From: Ancylostoma caninum
Lineage: Eukaryota; Nematoda; Chromadorea; Rhabditida; Ancylostomatidae
Reading direction: 5' to 3'
Assembly (NCBI GenBank): GCA_037903475.1
Contig: JBAJFG010000038.1
Coordinates: forward strand, 1 to 64,000
Length of the DNA stretch: 64,000 bases
In this document: positions 49,013 through 61,790 of the stretch, piece by piece
How positions within the stretch are numbered: position 1 is the first letter of the stretch
Layout of the letters: the number at the start of each line of letters is the position of its first letter
The notes under the pieces: model-generated
What the model was told of the DNA's origin: nothing
The model's database searches: none
The model's input: only the letters and a program-made list of their open reading frames with translations
Position numbers and translations under genes: made by a program

Positions 49013-50384
49013 TGGAGCACGGATATGAATTGCTCAGGAAAGAGATTTTTCCTGATTAGACCGTACAGGAAAACAAGGAAGGGAAAAAAAGAAGGAAGAG
49101 CAGAAAAAGAAAAAGGTAATAGAAACATTGAGGGTGAAAATAAATGAGGAATAATGAAAACCTAGTCATAGATATAGGAGTGAATGCTTTTAGAACATCC
49201 AGGAAAAAAGGAAAATCTCTTCTCGACGGCATATCCTCGAATTCTTGAAGCACAAACCTCACCTTTCGAATAAAAAGAAGCTCAAAAGGTCTGATCAAGT
49301 CTAAGCTGATGCAATTATGTAGGTCAAAACATGACAAGATGCCAATATGAAAAATCGCAGCCAGCCAGCCGAAGAAGTGATTGGTCGTCGGTGGCGGCGT
49401 GGCGTCGAAACTGCGCCGAAACCGGGCCGAGGAGGCAGAAACCTTTGCGAAAATGGGCTACGACTCTGATAATTATGCACGGGTGGTTGGCAGGTGAGCG
49501 ACAAATAACTTGCGCGCAAACATTTCACCTCATAGCAGACACCTTTGACGAGGTGGAATGAATGGAAGGCGCACGAAATGCATGAATTGCTGGCGGTTCA
49601 TGGCATCATCGCGACGGGGAAAAACTGCCATCATAGAGCGATGAACTCGTCCTTAGATAGTTCGCTCCGTATTAGGCGACTTCAAGAGTCAAGGGAAGGG
49701 AATTCTTCATTCGTTTACTTGTGCATTTTTTATTTGTTTAACTATACTCAAGCTGGCCAAAACGTAAACAATTGTCTGAAAAAATTTCAACTCATACAAA
49801 CAAATACGTAGGTCTACGTCCTCCTCCTCTGATTGGAGGTGAAAATTGAAGGAGTTTGATTAGCTTAGGTCTGAGATCCTGCAGGAATTCTTCAACGCAT
49901 TGTATAGCATGTAAATCATCGAATGAATGATTTTAAAAAAATACACATGAGAGAAGAAAGAAGAAGCGAATGAAAGCAAATGTGAATGAAAAATTGAGCG
50001 AAGTACACGTCCGGCCCTGCACTTAGCGTACGGCGAAGAACAACATTATCTCCTTCTTCCGGCCTTGGGCTCAGAGGAGAACAGGTGGAAAGGGCATTAC
50101 ACGTGAAAATCACCGAATGCACGTTCAGATCTAATTCATAAATCTGTGGCTTCACGGAATGTAGCCTCCAAACAAATGGCTTAGCTACCTTTCTCTGCTA
50201 AAGCAATAAAAACCCCTCTCACTTCAGAAATGGGAATAATTCTCTCCAAGGATAAGAGATCAGAAGAAACCACGACCAAATTTCACCAACAGCTGCTACA
50301 ACTCCCTCAAAGGCTTCGCATTACTTTTTTCTACCTCCTTTGCTTTTTAATCGTGGCTTACCTATGTATCTATTACACAAGCGC

Positions 50385-50621
50385 AATTTATACTAGATTG
50401 GTGGATCAGACGTGTGCCAGTCACAAGCATCTCCTTCGTGGGATTTTCCATGAAGACCAGTCAGCGTGTTGTGCACTTTCTGATCGACAACACTGCGTGG
50501 GCGCAGAAAACGCGTGCGTCTCACATGCGTCTGAACTGCGTCAGTGCTGCGATTGGGCCTATCCTCCACCACATGTGTAAAGGCGCTTGCGTCAAACGAA
50601 CGCATTTATGTAGTATAAATT
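50385..50621. mobile_element. MITE family C, copy 2
   Basis: The ends are AATTTATACTAG and TAGTATAAATT, flanked by GC on both sides. The interior contains GAAGACCAGTCAGCGTG and AACGCGTGCGTCTCACATGC. The frames across it are not genes. Confidence 0.72.
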
Positions 50622-51547
50622 GCTCTATACAGAATAATAGTTTTCGCGCCAGAGGCAAACACGAACTCCATTCGAACCACCTGTTCAAACACGTTTCAAC
50701 AGGCGGATCAGACGAGGCTGAGAATGGTTATGTCAAGGAAATGTGCGGATGCGCAGACAGTCAGAGCTCCAGGATTCACGTACTGCAGCACAAGCTGCGG
50801 GCCAAGAACGCTGAAGTCTCTTGCAGTTGCTTCTGGTCTTTTGTTTTTATCTTTTTATATTTACCTCTTTTGTTTACCTACCCTCATGCGAATACAAAAA
50901 CATCAATACAATTAAATGAACCCTAAAAGAGTTCTACGACCTCAAAGAATAGTTAGCTACAAAGACGGGATGAAGTGCTGCTCCATCAGAATATGGAAAT
51001 TTAGTGAAACACTATTCTAAATAGGAAAAAAACGTCAGGAGAAAGAAAGATGGTAAGGACCCATTTTCAGACTCCAAACATGCTTATACAAAATTCCAAC
51101 TCTTAATTCCTTTAACTATCGGACTTTTTTTTTTCCTTCCACTGGAAGTTGCTCCCTTCTCCTGTAATAAGAGGACGTGCGCTTTTTTTTTCATGAGCGA
51201 GCTACCTTCCCAAAACGGGTTTTTATGCACAAATGATCTTAAAAGCTGTGATGACGGATTATCTAGCCGTTGCTGTCACTTCTAATATGCCAACAGTGAT
51301 TTCAAGCAGAAATCTTAGACAAGGTTCCACCGACGCAGCCGTTTCTCCCATAATATTGAAAGGACAACAACTGAAAAACCTGCTAAGCAATGAAAAAAAT
51401 ATAAGAAGCAACCTCTTTGCTTGGAATTCCCAAATAGGAACTCCAGCCACAATGAATGCAAAGGGGTCCTGTGTAGTAGCTTTTATAAACAGCAGCGATG
51501 TGCGAAACAACAACAGTCCACATAAAACTAGAGCGCATCGCTAATAG

Positions 51548-51617
51548 CCCCCCAATGCAGCCAGTGTCACAATTATTCTACCCCCCCCCCCAATGCAGTC
51601 AGTGTTACGATTATTCA
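51548..51617. repeat. Two-unit tandem repeat separated by a C run
   Basis: CAATGCAGCCAGTGTCACAA is repeated as CAATGCAGTCAGTGTTACGA, each followed by TTATTC. An 11-12 base C run lies between them. Confidence 0.8.
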
Positions 51618-52048
51618 GTGGACTAGCTGAACAGTGAGTTCGCAGAAAACAGTGACGACATACTCAGTGATATTCACAGCAATAAAGCGCAGCGAACGCA
51701 TGATTTTATTGAAATGGGAAGGCCATGAACGGCGCCGACCATGTGAAGAAGTACGGATGGAGTTAATAGACGCTGGACGCTGTTGATTCGACAGAGAGGA
51801 GTTGGGAAGATTTCGAGGACTGGAACTCTGACGAGTAAAAGACCTTATATTTATGTGCCAAAACTTCCAAACCTTTCGATGTTGAAAAATTGCAGATTCA
51901 AAAAAATGTACTGTCTCCAACGTCAAAATTAATGAACGGTCTTGGAAAGGTTGTATTCCTCCCCAAATCTGAAGTAGAAGAGCATCTATCATATGGATTT
52001 AGACTCAACTGGATGGGAAAGCGAGGATTTCCACAGGGCACTATTCTT

Positions 52049-53436
52049 ACAAGGGAAGGATACCAAATGTCTGTGGCACTTCATAATGGAATGTGCCTCA
52101 TAATATGAAGTTGACGATGCTGATCTCGATTATGTTCTCCATCAGTGCCTAATACTACTACGCAAAAAGTTATAGCCTTGTCTGTGCAGTATTATGAGCA
52201 GTTTCTGCATCAACTCACCTTAACCCCACGTAGTAGGCGTTGCCGTGAAAAATGAATGCAGAATTCGTGATCAGCAGTCCAAGTAACCCGGTATGCAAAA
52301 TCTCAGCGGAAAATGCATCACTATGGGTAAAGAATTGCGCCTTGATCAGTCGCTACTACCACTAATTACAAGGGAACTTTGCTTCATCGGAGACTTCCTC
52401 GTGGGGAGTGTACACTTCCTTGTGCATCTCGAAGCTCTGATTTCAAAACTATCTTGACCTTGGCCCAGCCTCGGGTCTGCAATGATTTATATTCATTTTT
52501 CCAGACGCAAGTGATAAGAAGGTTACATAAAGTGAGATATGTCAGGTAGGTCAAGGAAGTGTGGTGCAGTGGTAAGTGTCTCCGCTCCTGTGAGTACCCT
52601 CACGGGTTCAATTCCCCTCAGGAGTCGCACTTTTGCATTTTCTCCCAGTTACTGATTTTCTCTAAAAATCTATTCTATGCAGTTTTTTGTAAGTGTTTCT
52701 ACTTGCAAATACATATTCTAAAAGCTTGAAAGCGTTTTCAAAGATCTTCACTACCCCGACTTCGTCGACAGTGGAACTACTGATGGACTCACGTGAGCCC
52801 AAATTTTCAAGGAATTCTTTTTTGCTGAAAATTTCCATAATAGGGTTATCTGAAGTGCTGAACACGAATATGATATCCATTTCGTGACGTCACTACATTC
52901 TTATAGGTTTGCGGTAGAATGAACAGCAATTACTGTAGAAAACCAAACAAAATTGTTGAATTTCGACATTAAAATGTTAGAGGCTTGCAAAATGATGCTG
53001 ATAATCGTGATCAGCACCTGAAATTACCCCTATGTGCAAAATTTGGATGGAATCTGCGAGATGTCTGAACTACCCTATACCCAATGACCGTTTCCTCGTG
53101 AGTGGTAGTAGTAGTAAATGATCAAGGGGTGATGTCTAACCGTAATTCTTGCGTTTTTTCGCTGAAACTTTGCATACAGGTTCAGTTGAGCTACTAATCG
53201 CGAATTCTGCATCTATTTTGCACTACAACGCCTATTTTGTGGGTTCACGGGAGGTGGATGTAGAAACTGTACAGAAACTGTACCTTCGAATGTACTGCAC
53301 AGACAAGGCTATAACTTTTTGTGCAGTAGTACTAGGCACTAATGGAGAACATAGTCGAGATCAGCATCGTCAACTTCATATTAAGAGGCACATTCCATTT
53401 TGAAGTGCCACAGACATTTGGTATCCTTCCCTTGTT
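52049..53436. mobile_element. 1.4-kb foldback element enclosing a tRNA-like unit
   Basis: The left arm (52049 to about 52370) and right arm (about 53100 to 53436) are inverted copies. They share, for example, ACAAGGGAAGGATACCAAAT, GAAGTTGACGATGCTGATCT and GTTATAGCCTTGTCTGTGCA. Mismatches and small indels are scattered, including a length difference near 52180-52210. The outer ends match up to ACAAGGGAAGG. The spacer (about 730 bp) carries the tRNA-like structure at 52557-52632. No transposase-like frame was seen, so it would depend on another element for movement. No clear target duplication was found. Confidence 0.72.
52557..52632 (+). ncRNA. tRNA-like unit with A and B box motifs
   Basis: An A-box-like TGGTGCAGTGG (52562-52572) and a B-box-like GGGTTCAATTCC (52604-52615) stand about 40 bp apart, as in RNA polymerase III genes. 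Outer bases AAGTGTG and CGCACTT can pair over seven positions (one G-U). An inner stem CTCCTG/CAGGAG encloses two small hairpins, GTGAG-TACC-CTCAC and CGGG-TTCAATT-CCC(C). A TTTT follows at the 3' end. The standard cloverleaf is not satisfied: the T arm is displaced from the acceptor stem. I therefore read it as a tRNA-derived element or SINE head and not an intact tRNA. Confidence 0.4.
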
Positions 53437-54330
53437 AGCACCCGCGAGGCCGCCTAGAGAACGGTAGAATAGAAAAAAGATGTATTTTAGAATGAAATCG
53501 TGGTATGTGACCAAAGAGCAAACCTTTGCTATTGAGCACATTTAAAGGGGAAAAAAGAAAACGAAAGTTGTTCAAATCGTTCCACACTAGAAGCTACTCT
53601 TCTGCTTTCCTGAACCCCTGTTTCATCCAGAAACGTTCGGTAAAACACCTACGACCGCTCCCATATCGCACCATTGGATGGACAACAAGATAATCTTCGC
53701 TGCGAATTGCGCGTCCTTCTCACGAAAGCTCTGTTAACCTTTTGTCTGCGAATCGTGTATGAGTGATCCGAGTGCAGGCTCTTCTCAATGTTTTAGCGAA
53801 AGCAAACAGAAAAAATTGCTTAGCACTACCTCGTACGAGCCGAACAGCTTGTAAAGTGCTGCTTAAGCAAAGGGCCCGGTGAAAATTTTGTGACACAGGT
53901 ATGAGTAGGCGGGTGGAAAGAGGAGGGATGCGCTCCTAGAAAGAATGTCAGCGATGTGGTGAGAAATCCTTAACGAATAAACCACAAGAAGTAAGTTCAT
54001 AGAAGTAGCTCAGTCCGGCATTCTCTTACCCAGATTCAGAGCAGCAAGAAAAGATTTGAAAGTGTTCTTCTATGGTTTTCGCATGGATGTCGTCTACAGG
54101 AAAGGAAATGGGCAAATATTTCCACGTCAACTCACGCTAGAATTTTTCTACACATGGGACAGAAATCAACAGCGGAGAGCGGCAAAAGCTGTTTAAATGC
54201 ACCATTAGTACAACAGCGGGTCCGCCCATTATGACCAAGCACACCTCCTTTCTGAAGCTCAGTAGCAACACCTTGTTCGACTAGTGTAGATGCTTCCAGC
54301 GTAATTTCCACTGCATGACGAGGGTGAACC
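53437..54330. other. No recognised gene
   Basis: Mixed-composition DNA between the foldback element and a MITE. No supported frame or repeat. Confidence 0.5.
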
Positions 54331-54520
54331 TAGTATATGTATAGTAAAGGATCGCCTGGTCGCATCCATGACGCGGCTCGGACGCAGGTCAGACGCACGC
54401 GCCTGTGGCAACGCGGTGACAGCGCAGTTCTCTCAGTTCTCTGACAGGTCTTCATGGAAAATTCCCCGGAAACGGACATCTGCTGACGAGGCGCGACTGA
54501 AGCACGCACCTACTATAATG
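54331..54520. mobile_element. MITE family C, copy 3
   Basis: The degenerate ends are TAGTATATGTATAGT and ACTATAATG. The interior has GCGGCTCGGACGCAGG and CAGGTCTTCATGGAAAAT, the latter recalling GAAGACC in copies 2 and 4. Confidence 0.55.
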
Positions 54521-54936
54521 TACGAACTATTGCTAACACCCCTAGAGCTAAAAAAGCTGTCAGGATCGATTTCTTTCCTCCTGGATTGCCCAGTTCGCGA
54601 CAGATCTTGTATTTGAAGGCACTGCCGCACTTCATAATTGTTTTTGAGATTATCACACACAGAAATAATGCAAAGGAGCTGCATACTGACCGAAGAGGCA
54701 TAAGTGATTCTGTGCAAAGTTGTCGAAAAATCCATTCTCGAGACCAATTCCGCATAAATCGTGGGGAGCTCATGGAAGGGGCCGGCACTAGTGCTACGAC
54801 GAAAAAAAGACACTGTCGAGAAACATTGTCTTCAATCCGAACTCATTCTGATGTTTGATAGCTTGAACTTCATGAAATCTAAAAATAAAACAAATAATGT
54901 GCAAGAAGAAGGTCGTCTTTACTGCACTGTAAGGGT

Positions 54937-55174
54937 AATTTATGCTAGCTGCGTGCGTCAGTCGTGCATCAGTCGCACGTATTCATTTGCAAAGGATTTT
55001 CTATGAAGACCGGTCATCATGGCATGTAGATCCTCAATGAAAAGAACGCGCGACTGCCGCGAGGTCGTAAACGCGTGCGTCTGGGCTGTGACTGCGATGC
55101 GACTGTGATGCGACTGGGCCCTATTCTTCATCATATAGACGCACGCTCGTCAGTCGCACGCATCCAGTATAAAT
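54937..55174. mobile_element. MITE family C, copy 4
   Basis: The ends are AATTTATGCTAGCTGCGTGC and CGCATCCAGTATAAAT. The interior contains TGAAGACCGGTCATCATGG, CGTAAACGCGTGCGTCTG and a direct GCGACTGTGATGCGACTG repeat. Confidence 0.7.
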
Positions 55175-55614
55175 GGCCCCATAGAAGAAAAAAATCGCCG
55201 GAAATCGTCATAGAATGCTTGATGATAGCAAGTGACATGAGCAGTTTCTGGTCCTAATTTTGGTTAGCTTAAGTTTCATGTGAATTCTCGAAAAGAACTT
55301 TATCTCATGTGACCCTCAACGAAAGCTCTTTAACTATGACTGAGAAAAGATTACTCATCTGTGGCTGTTGCTCCGATTAAGCAAACTTGGAGAAGTCAAG
55401 CTCAAACGAAAAAAGTCAAAAAATGTCAGAACTTAGCGCAAGCTAAGGGGACAGGTATACATTTCGGCCAAAACGAGGGAATCTAGAAATATGGAGAATA
55501 AAATCAATTTATCCATGCATTTATGCCTCGTAGTAATCTTTTTATCCTTAAAAGGAACGACCGCGTAGCGATGTAGACGCAGCGATCTGAAGCAGTGTAA
55601 GTGAAAACTATTCA

Positions 55615-55720
55615 CAAGAACCATCTTCACACTGAGCGAGACGTGGATGAAAGCTCGTATTTGTTGGATCCAATCCAGATCGTCGTCCCACTTCAAACGC
55701 GGTCTTCGAGGCTAGACATA
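55615..55720 (-). pseudogene. Possible LINE (RTE-like) 3' coding relic
   Basis: On the - strand the sequence reads PRRPRLKWDDDLDWIQQI within a frame open on to 55433. An RP..RW.DDL motif of this type ends many RTE/LINE polyproteins. It is a short match from memory of the family pattern only, with no reverse-transcriptase region nearby. Confidence 0.25.
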
Positions 55721-55739
55721 GATAGTATACACGGAGGTA

Positions 55740-57983
55740 GCAGTTTAGTGGTATAACCAGTTTTTGTCGGAATACTGCTCATATGTATAGCATCAGAGGA
55801 TGAACTAATAATAGCAGAGGTTTTGCTGAGTTAACTGTAAAAACTTAGGGGATTTCCATTCACAAGATGTTTTCCTGAGAGTATAACGAGAAGGTGTGTC
55901 CTAGTGCAGTCCGTTCATTACAACTTGGAGTATCCTCGATGATTTGCAGGTGAAAAAAAACGCAGGTGACTGGTGGTAACTGTCCGTAACAACAAGCTCT
56001 TCTTCGCTTTGTCAGGCTTCTCACTGCAACAATTCTTTCCGACACCCCCGTGTCCCCCCCCTGCCCTTTGGAGTGGCGATCTCCTTTCATTTTTTGTTGG
56101 GCATCTGGTAGGATCTTCTCATGACGTGGGTTGGTCCAGCTTTCTAGCTGATCGTCGTGCCAGAAATTTCTAGTAAAATAGGACATCATCACGCAAATGC
56201 TCTGTTTCTTCCTTGAGGTTAGGTCCTTTTAAGGTTAGAAAACTATCTGATATCTTGATTATTTATTTATTTATCTATTTATTTATTTATTTGTATGCAC
56301 ACTACGCCGCGCCAAGCCAAGTACAGATAAAAAAAAAGTTAAAGAAGCAGAGAATGACTGCTTAGTTCAAACAAAGAAGCTCAATCGTTGCATTAAATGA
56401 GGTGGAAATCAGATGAGAAGGTCAACAAAGGTTATGAGCACCAAGAACAGAACTATCTAATAAATGTGGAAATTAATAGAAAAAGTTAAAAGGACCCGAA
56501 AAGAAAAAAATCCTCACAAACCCAACAGAGAGAAGATACTGCATCAGAGATCTTCAGGCAGTCTGTGTTTAATCAATGGCTAATCGTTAAATAATATTTT
56601 GGGGAAGCTTGTTGAGAGCCTAACAAAGCGATGCAAATACAAAACACTTCTCAACAATAAGCAACATTAGCGCTATTACTCAAACACCGCATTTCATAGT
56701 TATACGTACACCTGATAACTTCAAGAGATATACCTGATAACGAGGAAAACATTATCTTAGTGAGGCAATCGAAGCATTGAAAATTTTAATCAGAACCGGC
56801 ATCTGAATTGATTACCAAAAACATCACTTATATAGTCTTACGCGTTGTGAATAGGTTTTCTATGCTATATGGCGTCAGAATTAACTCGAATTTTAATCCA
56901 AACCTCACCAAACGCTATAGAAACTTTATAGAAAGTCAAACAGTCGTCGAATGTTAAGAAAACGTCCGGAAAGCTTAAAGCGTAACCAAAAACTTGCATT
57001 TGTTTATATCAAATGGATGACGAAAATCTCTAAGGAAGCGAAGCCTTGGAATTATGGGCGCTTCATCATCATGAAGATAAGCATTTATACACAAAAAATA
57101 GGAAAACTAGCTACTTGCTCTATGTAGTAGGCAAAAAATTTGGGTAGTGTTGTACATAAAATGTCATTTCACTGTTACATTTTGTGTAAGTTTCTTTATT
57201 CTAAAGCAAGAAGGCAGAATAATGGAGAGTGCGAAAATGCGGGATACTCCCGAATGTGTATAATGATGCAAATATCCCATTTCCAACCTTTAGGATCAAG
57301 TCAATGGAAGGTTTTCTATTCATCCTTTTTATCTTATTCCTATCCTGAGAAGAAGTAAAGCAAGACCTCAGGAAGGCTGAAAATCGAGGCTAGGCTGCCA
57401 CCTATAACTAAACTCTTGGAAATAAGTTCGAAAAAAAGGGCTGACTAGAAAAATGGGGCAAAACTTGCTACATCAATGCAGCGGTCTCAGCTGGTTAGCA
57501 AAATCCCATCGATCAGGGGAGTTTTTGCAGATCAGGGCATATTTACAATCTGTTGGGCTGTCTAATGGCGGGCGGCCTGGAATTCACTGTTAGAAGAGGA
57601 AAGGAGAGTGCACGTGATCCAGGTATCTTCTCTCCTGGAGCCCCAGAAGCCAAGAAATCTAGCAAGGAATTCTGGAAACATGAAGCTACGATTTCTCATA
57701 AGATTTAGCAACAGAAGGGCTGAGTGCTAGCTAACAATAAGGTCTTACTATCTAGCGCTATCGCTAAAGTACAGTAGATCAATCAAAAACTTGTCGCGGC
57801 GATATGATTGGATAAAGGCCGCACGAAGATATGATTAGGATAAGAACCGAGGGTGTGGTCGTGGTGGTCAGCCACCACGAAACCTGACGCTCCGATCAGA
57901 TCGAGCTAGCCACCGATCGATATTCGATCGATGAACTGATGGGGGATTAATCACTGGATTGCATGCGAATCCACAGTGCTCAC
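55740..57983. other. No recognised gene
   Basis: AT-rich, with a TTTA-repeat stretch at about 56260-56290 and a perfect 9-bp hairpin TCGTGGTGG-TCAG-CCACCACGA at about 57859-57881. Nothing else supported. Confidence 0.5.
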
Positions 57984-58063
57984 CAGGGACAATCACGCCT
58001 CGACGGAACAACCATCCATCTTTTGAACGACGTTTCCTCGTCAGATGGCTGCTTTAATTGGAA
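57984..58063 (-). CDS. Candidate exon, - strand
   Basis: On the - strand an acceptor-like ATGACCCAG is followed by 26 open codons plus two bases (FQLKQPSDEETSFKRWMVVP then SRRDCP), ending at a donor CCCTG|GTGAGC. An in-frame ATG at 58072 could make it a first exon beginning MTQ. Composition is coding-like. The phase-2 end does not match the SH3 exon, so it would belong to another gene or need an intervening exon. Confidence 0.3.
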
Positions 58064-58276
58064 CTGGGTCATTGTAATGGAATGGGAAATTTCCGACTTT
58101 TCACGGATGATCCCAAAAATGGGAAAATGATCCCCGAATCACAAAAGGGTGTTGCATAGCTCATGACACTTCACAGAGGGTTATGGCTAATTTACAGCGT
58201 TTCAGTGCAACAGGATTAACACAATCGTCGACGATTATTGCGCAGCGCCAGGTAGTTTCATTGTTTTTGATTTCAG

Positions 58277-58396
58277 CTGGACAAATGGCTAGTCCCCGAT
58301 GTAGGAGACCCAGAATCTGATTTGGCTATATATAAAGTGATGGAATTTTATGGGCTCATTAGTATTTGCTTATTCTATGACGCAACAACAAAATAA
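58277..58396 (+). CDS. Weak candidate terminal exon, + strand
   Basis: A strong acceptor (GTTTTTGATTTCAG) is followed by 39 open codons (LDKWLVPDVGDPESDLAIYK ...) and TAA. No upstream partner on the + strand was identified, and an open stretch of this size can be chance. Confidence 0.22.
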   Translation: MDKWLVPDVGDPESDLAIYKVMEFYGLISICLFYDATTK

Positions 58397-58439
58397 CTGA
58401 AAACAAAATCAGGGCCCGGGTGTACAGTTGGAAGCATGG

Positions 58440-58610
58440 CTAATCTCACTCCTATGAGTATGATCATCTATGAGTAGCAGCTGGGTAGGGTATAGACAAC
58501 CTCATATATGTGTGTAGCAGCTGAGTATAGACAACGTCATCCATGTGTGGGTAAAGATGTCGATAGAAGTCAAGTAAAGGAGATATTTGACCAAGTTCGC
58601 ATGTTTACCA
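58440..58610. repeat. Dispersed repeat F, copy 2, with internal duplication
   Basis: It is related to 36090-36200. The GTAGCAGCTG.GTA..GTATAGACAAC unit occurs twice within it (about 58475-58500 and 58513-58530). Confidence 0.4.
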
Positions 58611-58619
58611 TGGATAATC

Positions 58620-61264
58620 ACAGCAATGCATGGTAACATGCAAAACAAGACATGATCAAAAGGATAAAAACTTCGAAGAGTTTGGCCCGTAGTTGAATTC
58701 AGCCATTTCTGCTTACCAAAGTAGCTCCAAGTGTAAAAATTCTAGCCCAAACGGGTTTTGAGGTCGTGAAAAGGAATTTTGACTCCCATAGCCGCAGGTT
58801 ATCAGTAGTGTTCATGTCAGAAAAAACTTACTCAACCCAGGTTATTACATTTCCGCATACCATAAACATCGTAGAGATTCAGCTTGGATCGAAGATGGAA
58901 AGAAAAAGTCCTGACGATCAGATATTTTAAAGTATACGTATTGCTAACCTCAATTCGACCCTTTTTAATTACGTATCGCTTCTTTTTTGTTGCTGCTTCC
59001 TCATTAGTGTATTCCTTGAGACCTCTGACCCTACGATGGACTATACATTTACACAATTTTCGATGAATCTTGCCCATTTCTCATATGAGGTCACCTTTCT
59101 TTCACGGACCTCATCCTGAGAAAGCATTCACAATGCCATTAATATTGTACAAAAAAGCTCTTGATGCCTTCAAGCTCCCAAAAAGCTCAGCATTAGGTGA
59201 CGATTTTCAAAGTGCGATGGCGAAATGCATCAGCATCGAAAAAACTTTCTTAGTTTCTGCGCTCTGCACTGAATTTACTGCGCCAGACGACTTCTCCCAA
59301 AATTGCCTTGATAAGTGGAGTTTATGCTAGAAAGTACTCGCTGTTGAGACCGTGACGTATCCACCCAATTGGAATTATGCTTATCAAAAAAGCCGATTAA
59401 CAGCGAGCATAGGGTAGAACGAGACTGTTACGAGCATCCAATCCATTTGATAGATGAGGCTCCCCTTCTGGCTAAGGAAACATCCAAAAATCAAAAGCTA
59501 TTTCACTTAAAATGACTTTAGGATAATTTTCGAACAGCAAAAAAAAATGAAAAATATTGAACTGCAGTAACAAAAAATGTGGTACTAATGTTCTAAACGC
59601 AATACAAAGCATAGAATTGTTACTTCAAAAGCCTTACTACAGTGTGTATTTCCTAAACAACAAGGTCTCTTCACATTCCTTAGTCCTGCACATTCTTCAC
59701 AGTAAGTTTTGTCATCTACGAAAAACTGTACTCATTTTTCAAACCAAAAACTTAGTAAAAACTGGAGAGAAAGTGCTAAGAAACGATAACTTTCTCCTCC
59801 GTGAACTTTTTCTTTCGTTTACGCACCTGTCACTACCTTGAATAAAAAAAAACTCAAGCACTTTCAAGAGTTTACGGTCTCCTTCTTCTGTGATGAAAAA
59901 ACTTTTTCCAAAGCTTTCTCAGGAAAAGTCAGCATTTGACCTCCGTACAACCTCCGCAGTAGCACATGCAGCATAGTTGGGACCGAATAATGCATTACGT
60001 AGATGCATATACTCGAATTCGAAAATTCGATCACGATTAAGTTGGAAATTTGGATTTCCAATAAAAAAAGGATAACTATGTGCGTACAACCCTTGCGAAA
60101 TGATAAACAGAGGTTTAGGAGCTTTTCTTTCTTACACATTCAAACTTCTTGAATGGGGCTCTGAACTAGTAACTGGTAAACGGTAAATCATGAAACTCTA
60201 CTCAATTTTTATTGGTTCTGAACCATAATATGCATTAGCTTCTTTTCAAAACGCTTTGAGAATTGGAAACCTATAAGCAAGATACAAGAGACTTCAAGGA
60301 GAGTGATTGGAAGGTGTTTGATAGCTCCACAAAAAGTTTGCGCAAATGAAAAAGATGAGATGGAAAGGATAGGTGAGATCCTATATGAAATGAACGAGCA
60401 AAAAAAAGCAACATGAGTTAGAAAAGCATGGATTCGGATGAACAAAAACGTTTCATCGGCTTTTGGCTCAGATTTTCGATGCAATTGAATTTCTGCTTGA
60501 TCTTGAGGCTACTTGATTGGGTTAGCGATATTCTAAGCTCCTGAAAATGTCGACCGAAAATTCTCCTCGCTTCTGCCTTCTTTCACTTCTATTCCTCAGA
60601 AATATGTATATTTAGGCTGTATTTTTGTGGCAAAGATACAGTTTGTTACATAGGAAAAGAGCGATGGATGATTTTGTCTGCAAATACGACCTCAGCACGG
60701 CCAATTGATCTGATTTTTACACTTTTTCTGTACGCTTCGATATGTACATGCTGTGCATTTCTTCCATTTTGATTTACTCTACGGTCAATTGGCAAAATCT
60801 CCTTCCACAGGCATCTCGCGGCATATTCCCACCAATGGAACCAGTGCGGTCGTAATTGCAGACAAAGACACTCTATCGGCCCTCTGAGCTAGTAGACTAA
60901 ATGTGTCATCCGAAATTCACCGTTTCGCACAGTTTTGAGTTCGTACCAGTAAGAACTTCAACCAGTCTTATGAACAGAGTAGGTGCACACTAAGAGAACA
61001 GTGAAAAAAATATATGAACCCTTAGTGAAGACACTAACATTCGCTCTGGGAGATTTTGCGCCTAATCTCGTCAGCAAAACACCGACCACAAAGAAATTTA
61101 ACCACGTTCTTCAGGATCTTTTGTCTACAGTAATTTTTTTATTTACTTCGGAACCTGTTTGGCCTTATCTAATTATTAACAATCTTAGCCATGAACACCG
61201 CCATGTGAGCGACATTAAACGCTGATGGAGAAAACTTTCCTTTGCTATCGGCCACACGCATCAC
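58620..61264. other. No recognised gene
   Basis: AT-rich. A - strand acceptor near 60542 is followed by 41 open codons, but there is no donor or homology. Nothing else supported. Confidence 0.5.
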
Positions 61265-61267
61265 TGA

Positions 61268-61352
61268 GATTACCCAGGATGAGCGTCTTGACACGAACTT
61301 ACCCTCCGTTCACAGAAGAGTCAAAACATTTACCCTGGGTAACTTCAATGAT
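61268..61352. mobile_element. Small TIR element family E, copy 2
   Basis: The left end GAGATTACCCAGGATGAGCG and the right end, which on the other strand reads ATTGAAGTTACCCAGGGTAA, are imperfect inverted repeats of the same kind as 15928-16012. Confidence 0.4.
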
Positions 61353-61790
61353 GAATCCACGCCTAGAAATGAGTGCAGGGGAGGGCAAGACATTCCCACT
61401 ACTGTGACTTCTTAGTGTATTATGTGAAGACAAGACATGAAAAGTGTTTTATTGAATTCTACTCGCGTTGTGTAGGAATCAAGCAAGGTTTCTCGGCCAC
61501 AGCCATTACGGTCCTTAAAGAAATACTTTTTCTGGAAAGGAATTCCACCATTTCTTCCTTTTCCTGGCAGGACTAGACCAGCAAACGGCGAGAAAAGTCC
61601 GAAACCCACGGAACCAGAAATCTGTTGCGAAACCAGAGGTCAGGTCCTAAGAGATTAACGAGGCTAAGAAGGGAAAGAAAAACGCATGCGATTGTTTCCC
61701 GATTTCCTGACGCTACAAACAGAGAACACAGAGGGGCAGCGATTCTTCACGGGGCTGCTGTTACGGGCCCATGCAATCCATCTGCTTCAG

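Noticed and set aside
49381..49492. + strand segment ending at a perfect CAG|GTGAGC donor
   Set aside because: No frame combines a credible acceptor with an uninterrupted reading to the donor.
52557..52632. Intact tRNA gene
   Set aside because: A and B box words are present, but the T arm does not sit next to the acceptor stem and no standard anticodon arm can be drawn.
60415..60541. - strand 41-codon frame after a good acceptor
   Set aside because: It has no donor, partner exon or homology, and open stretches of this size are common here.
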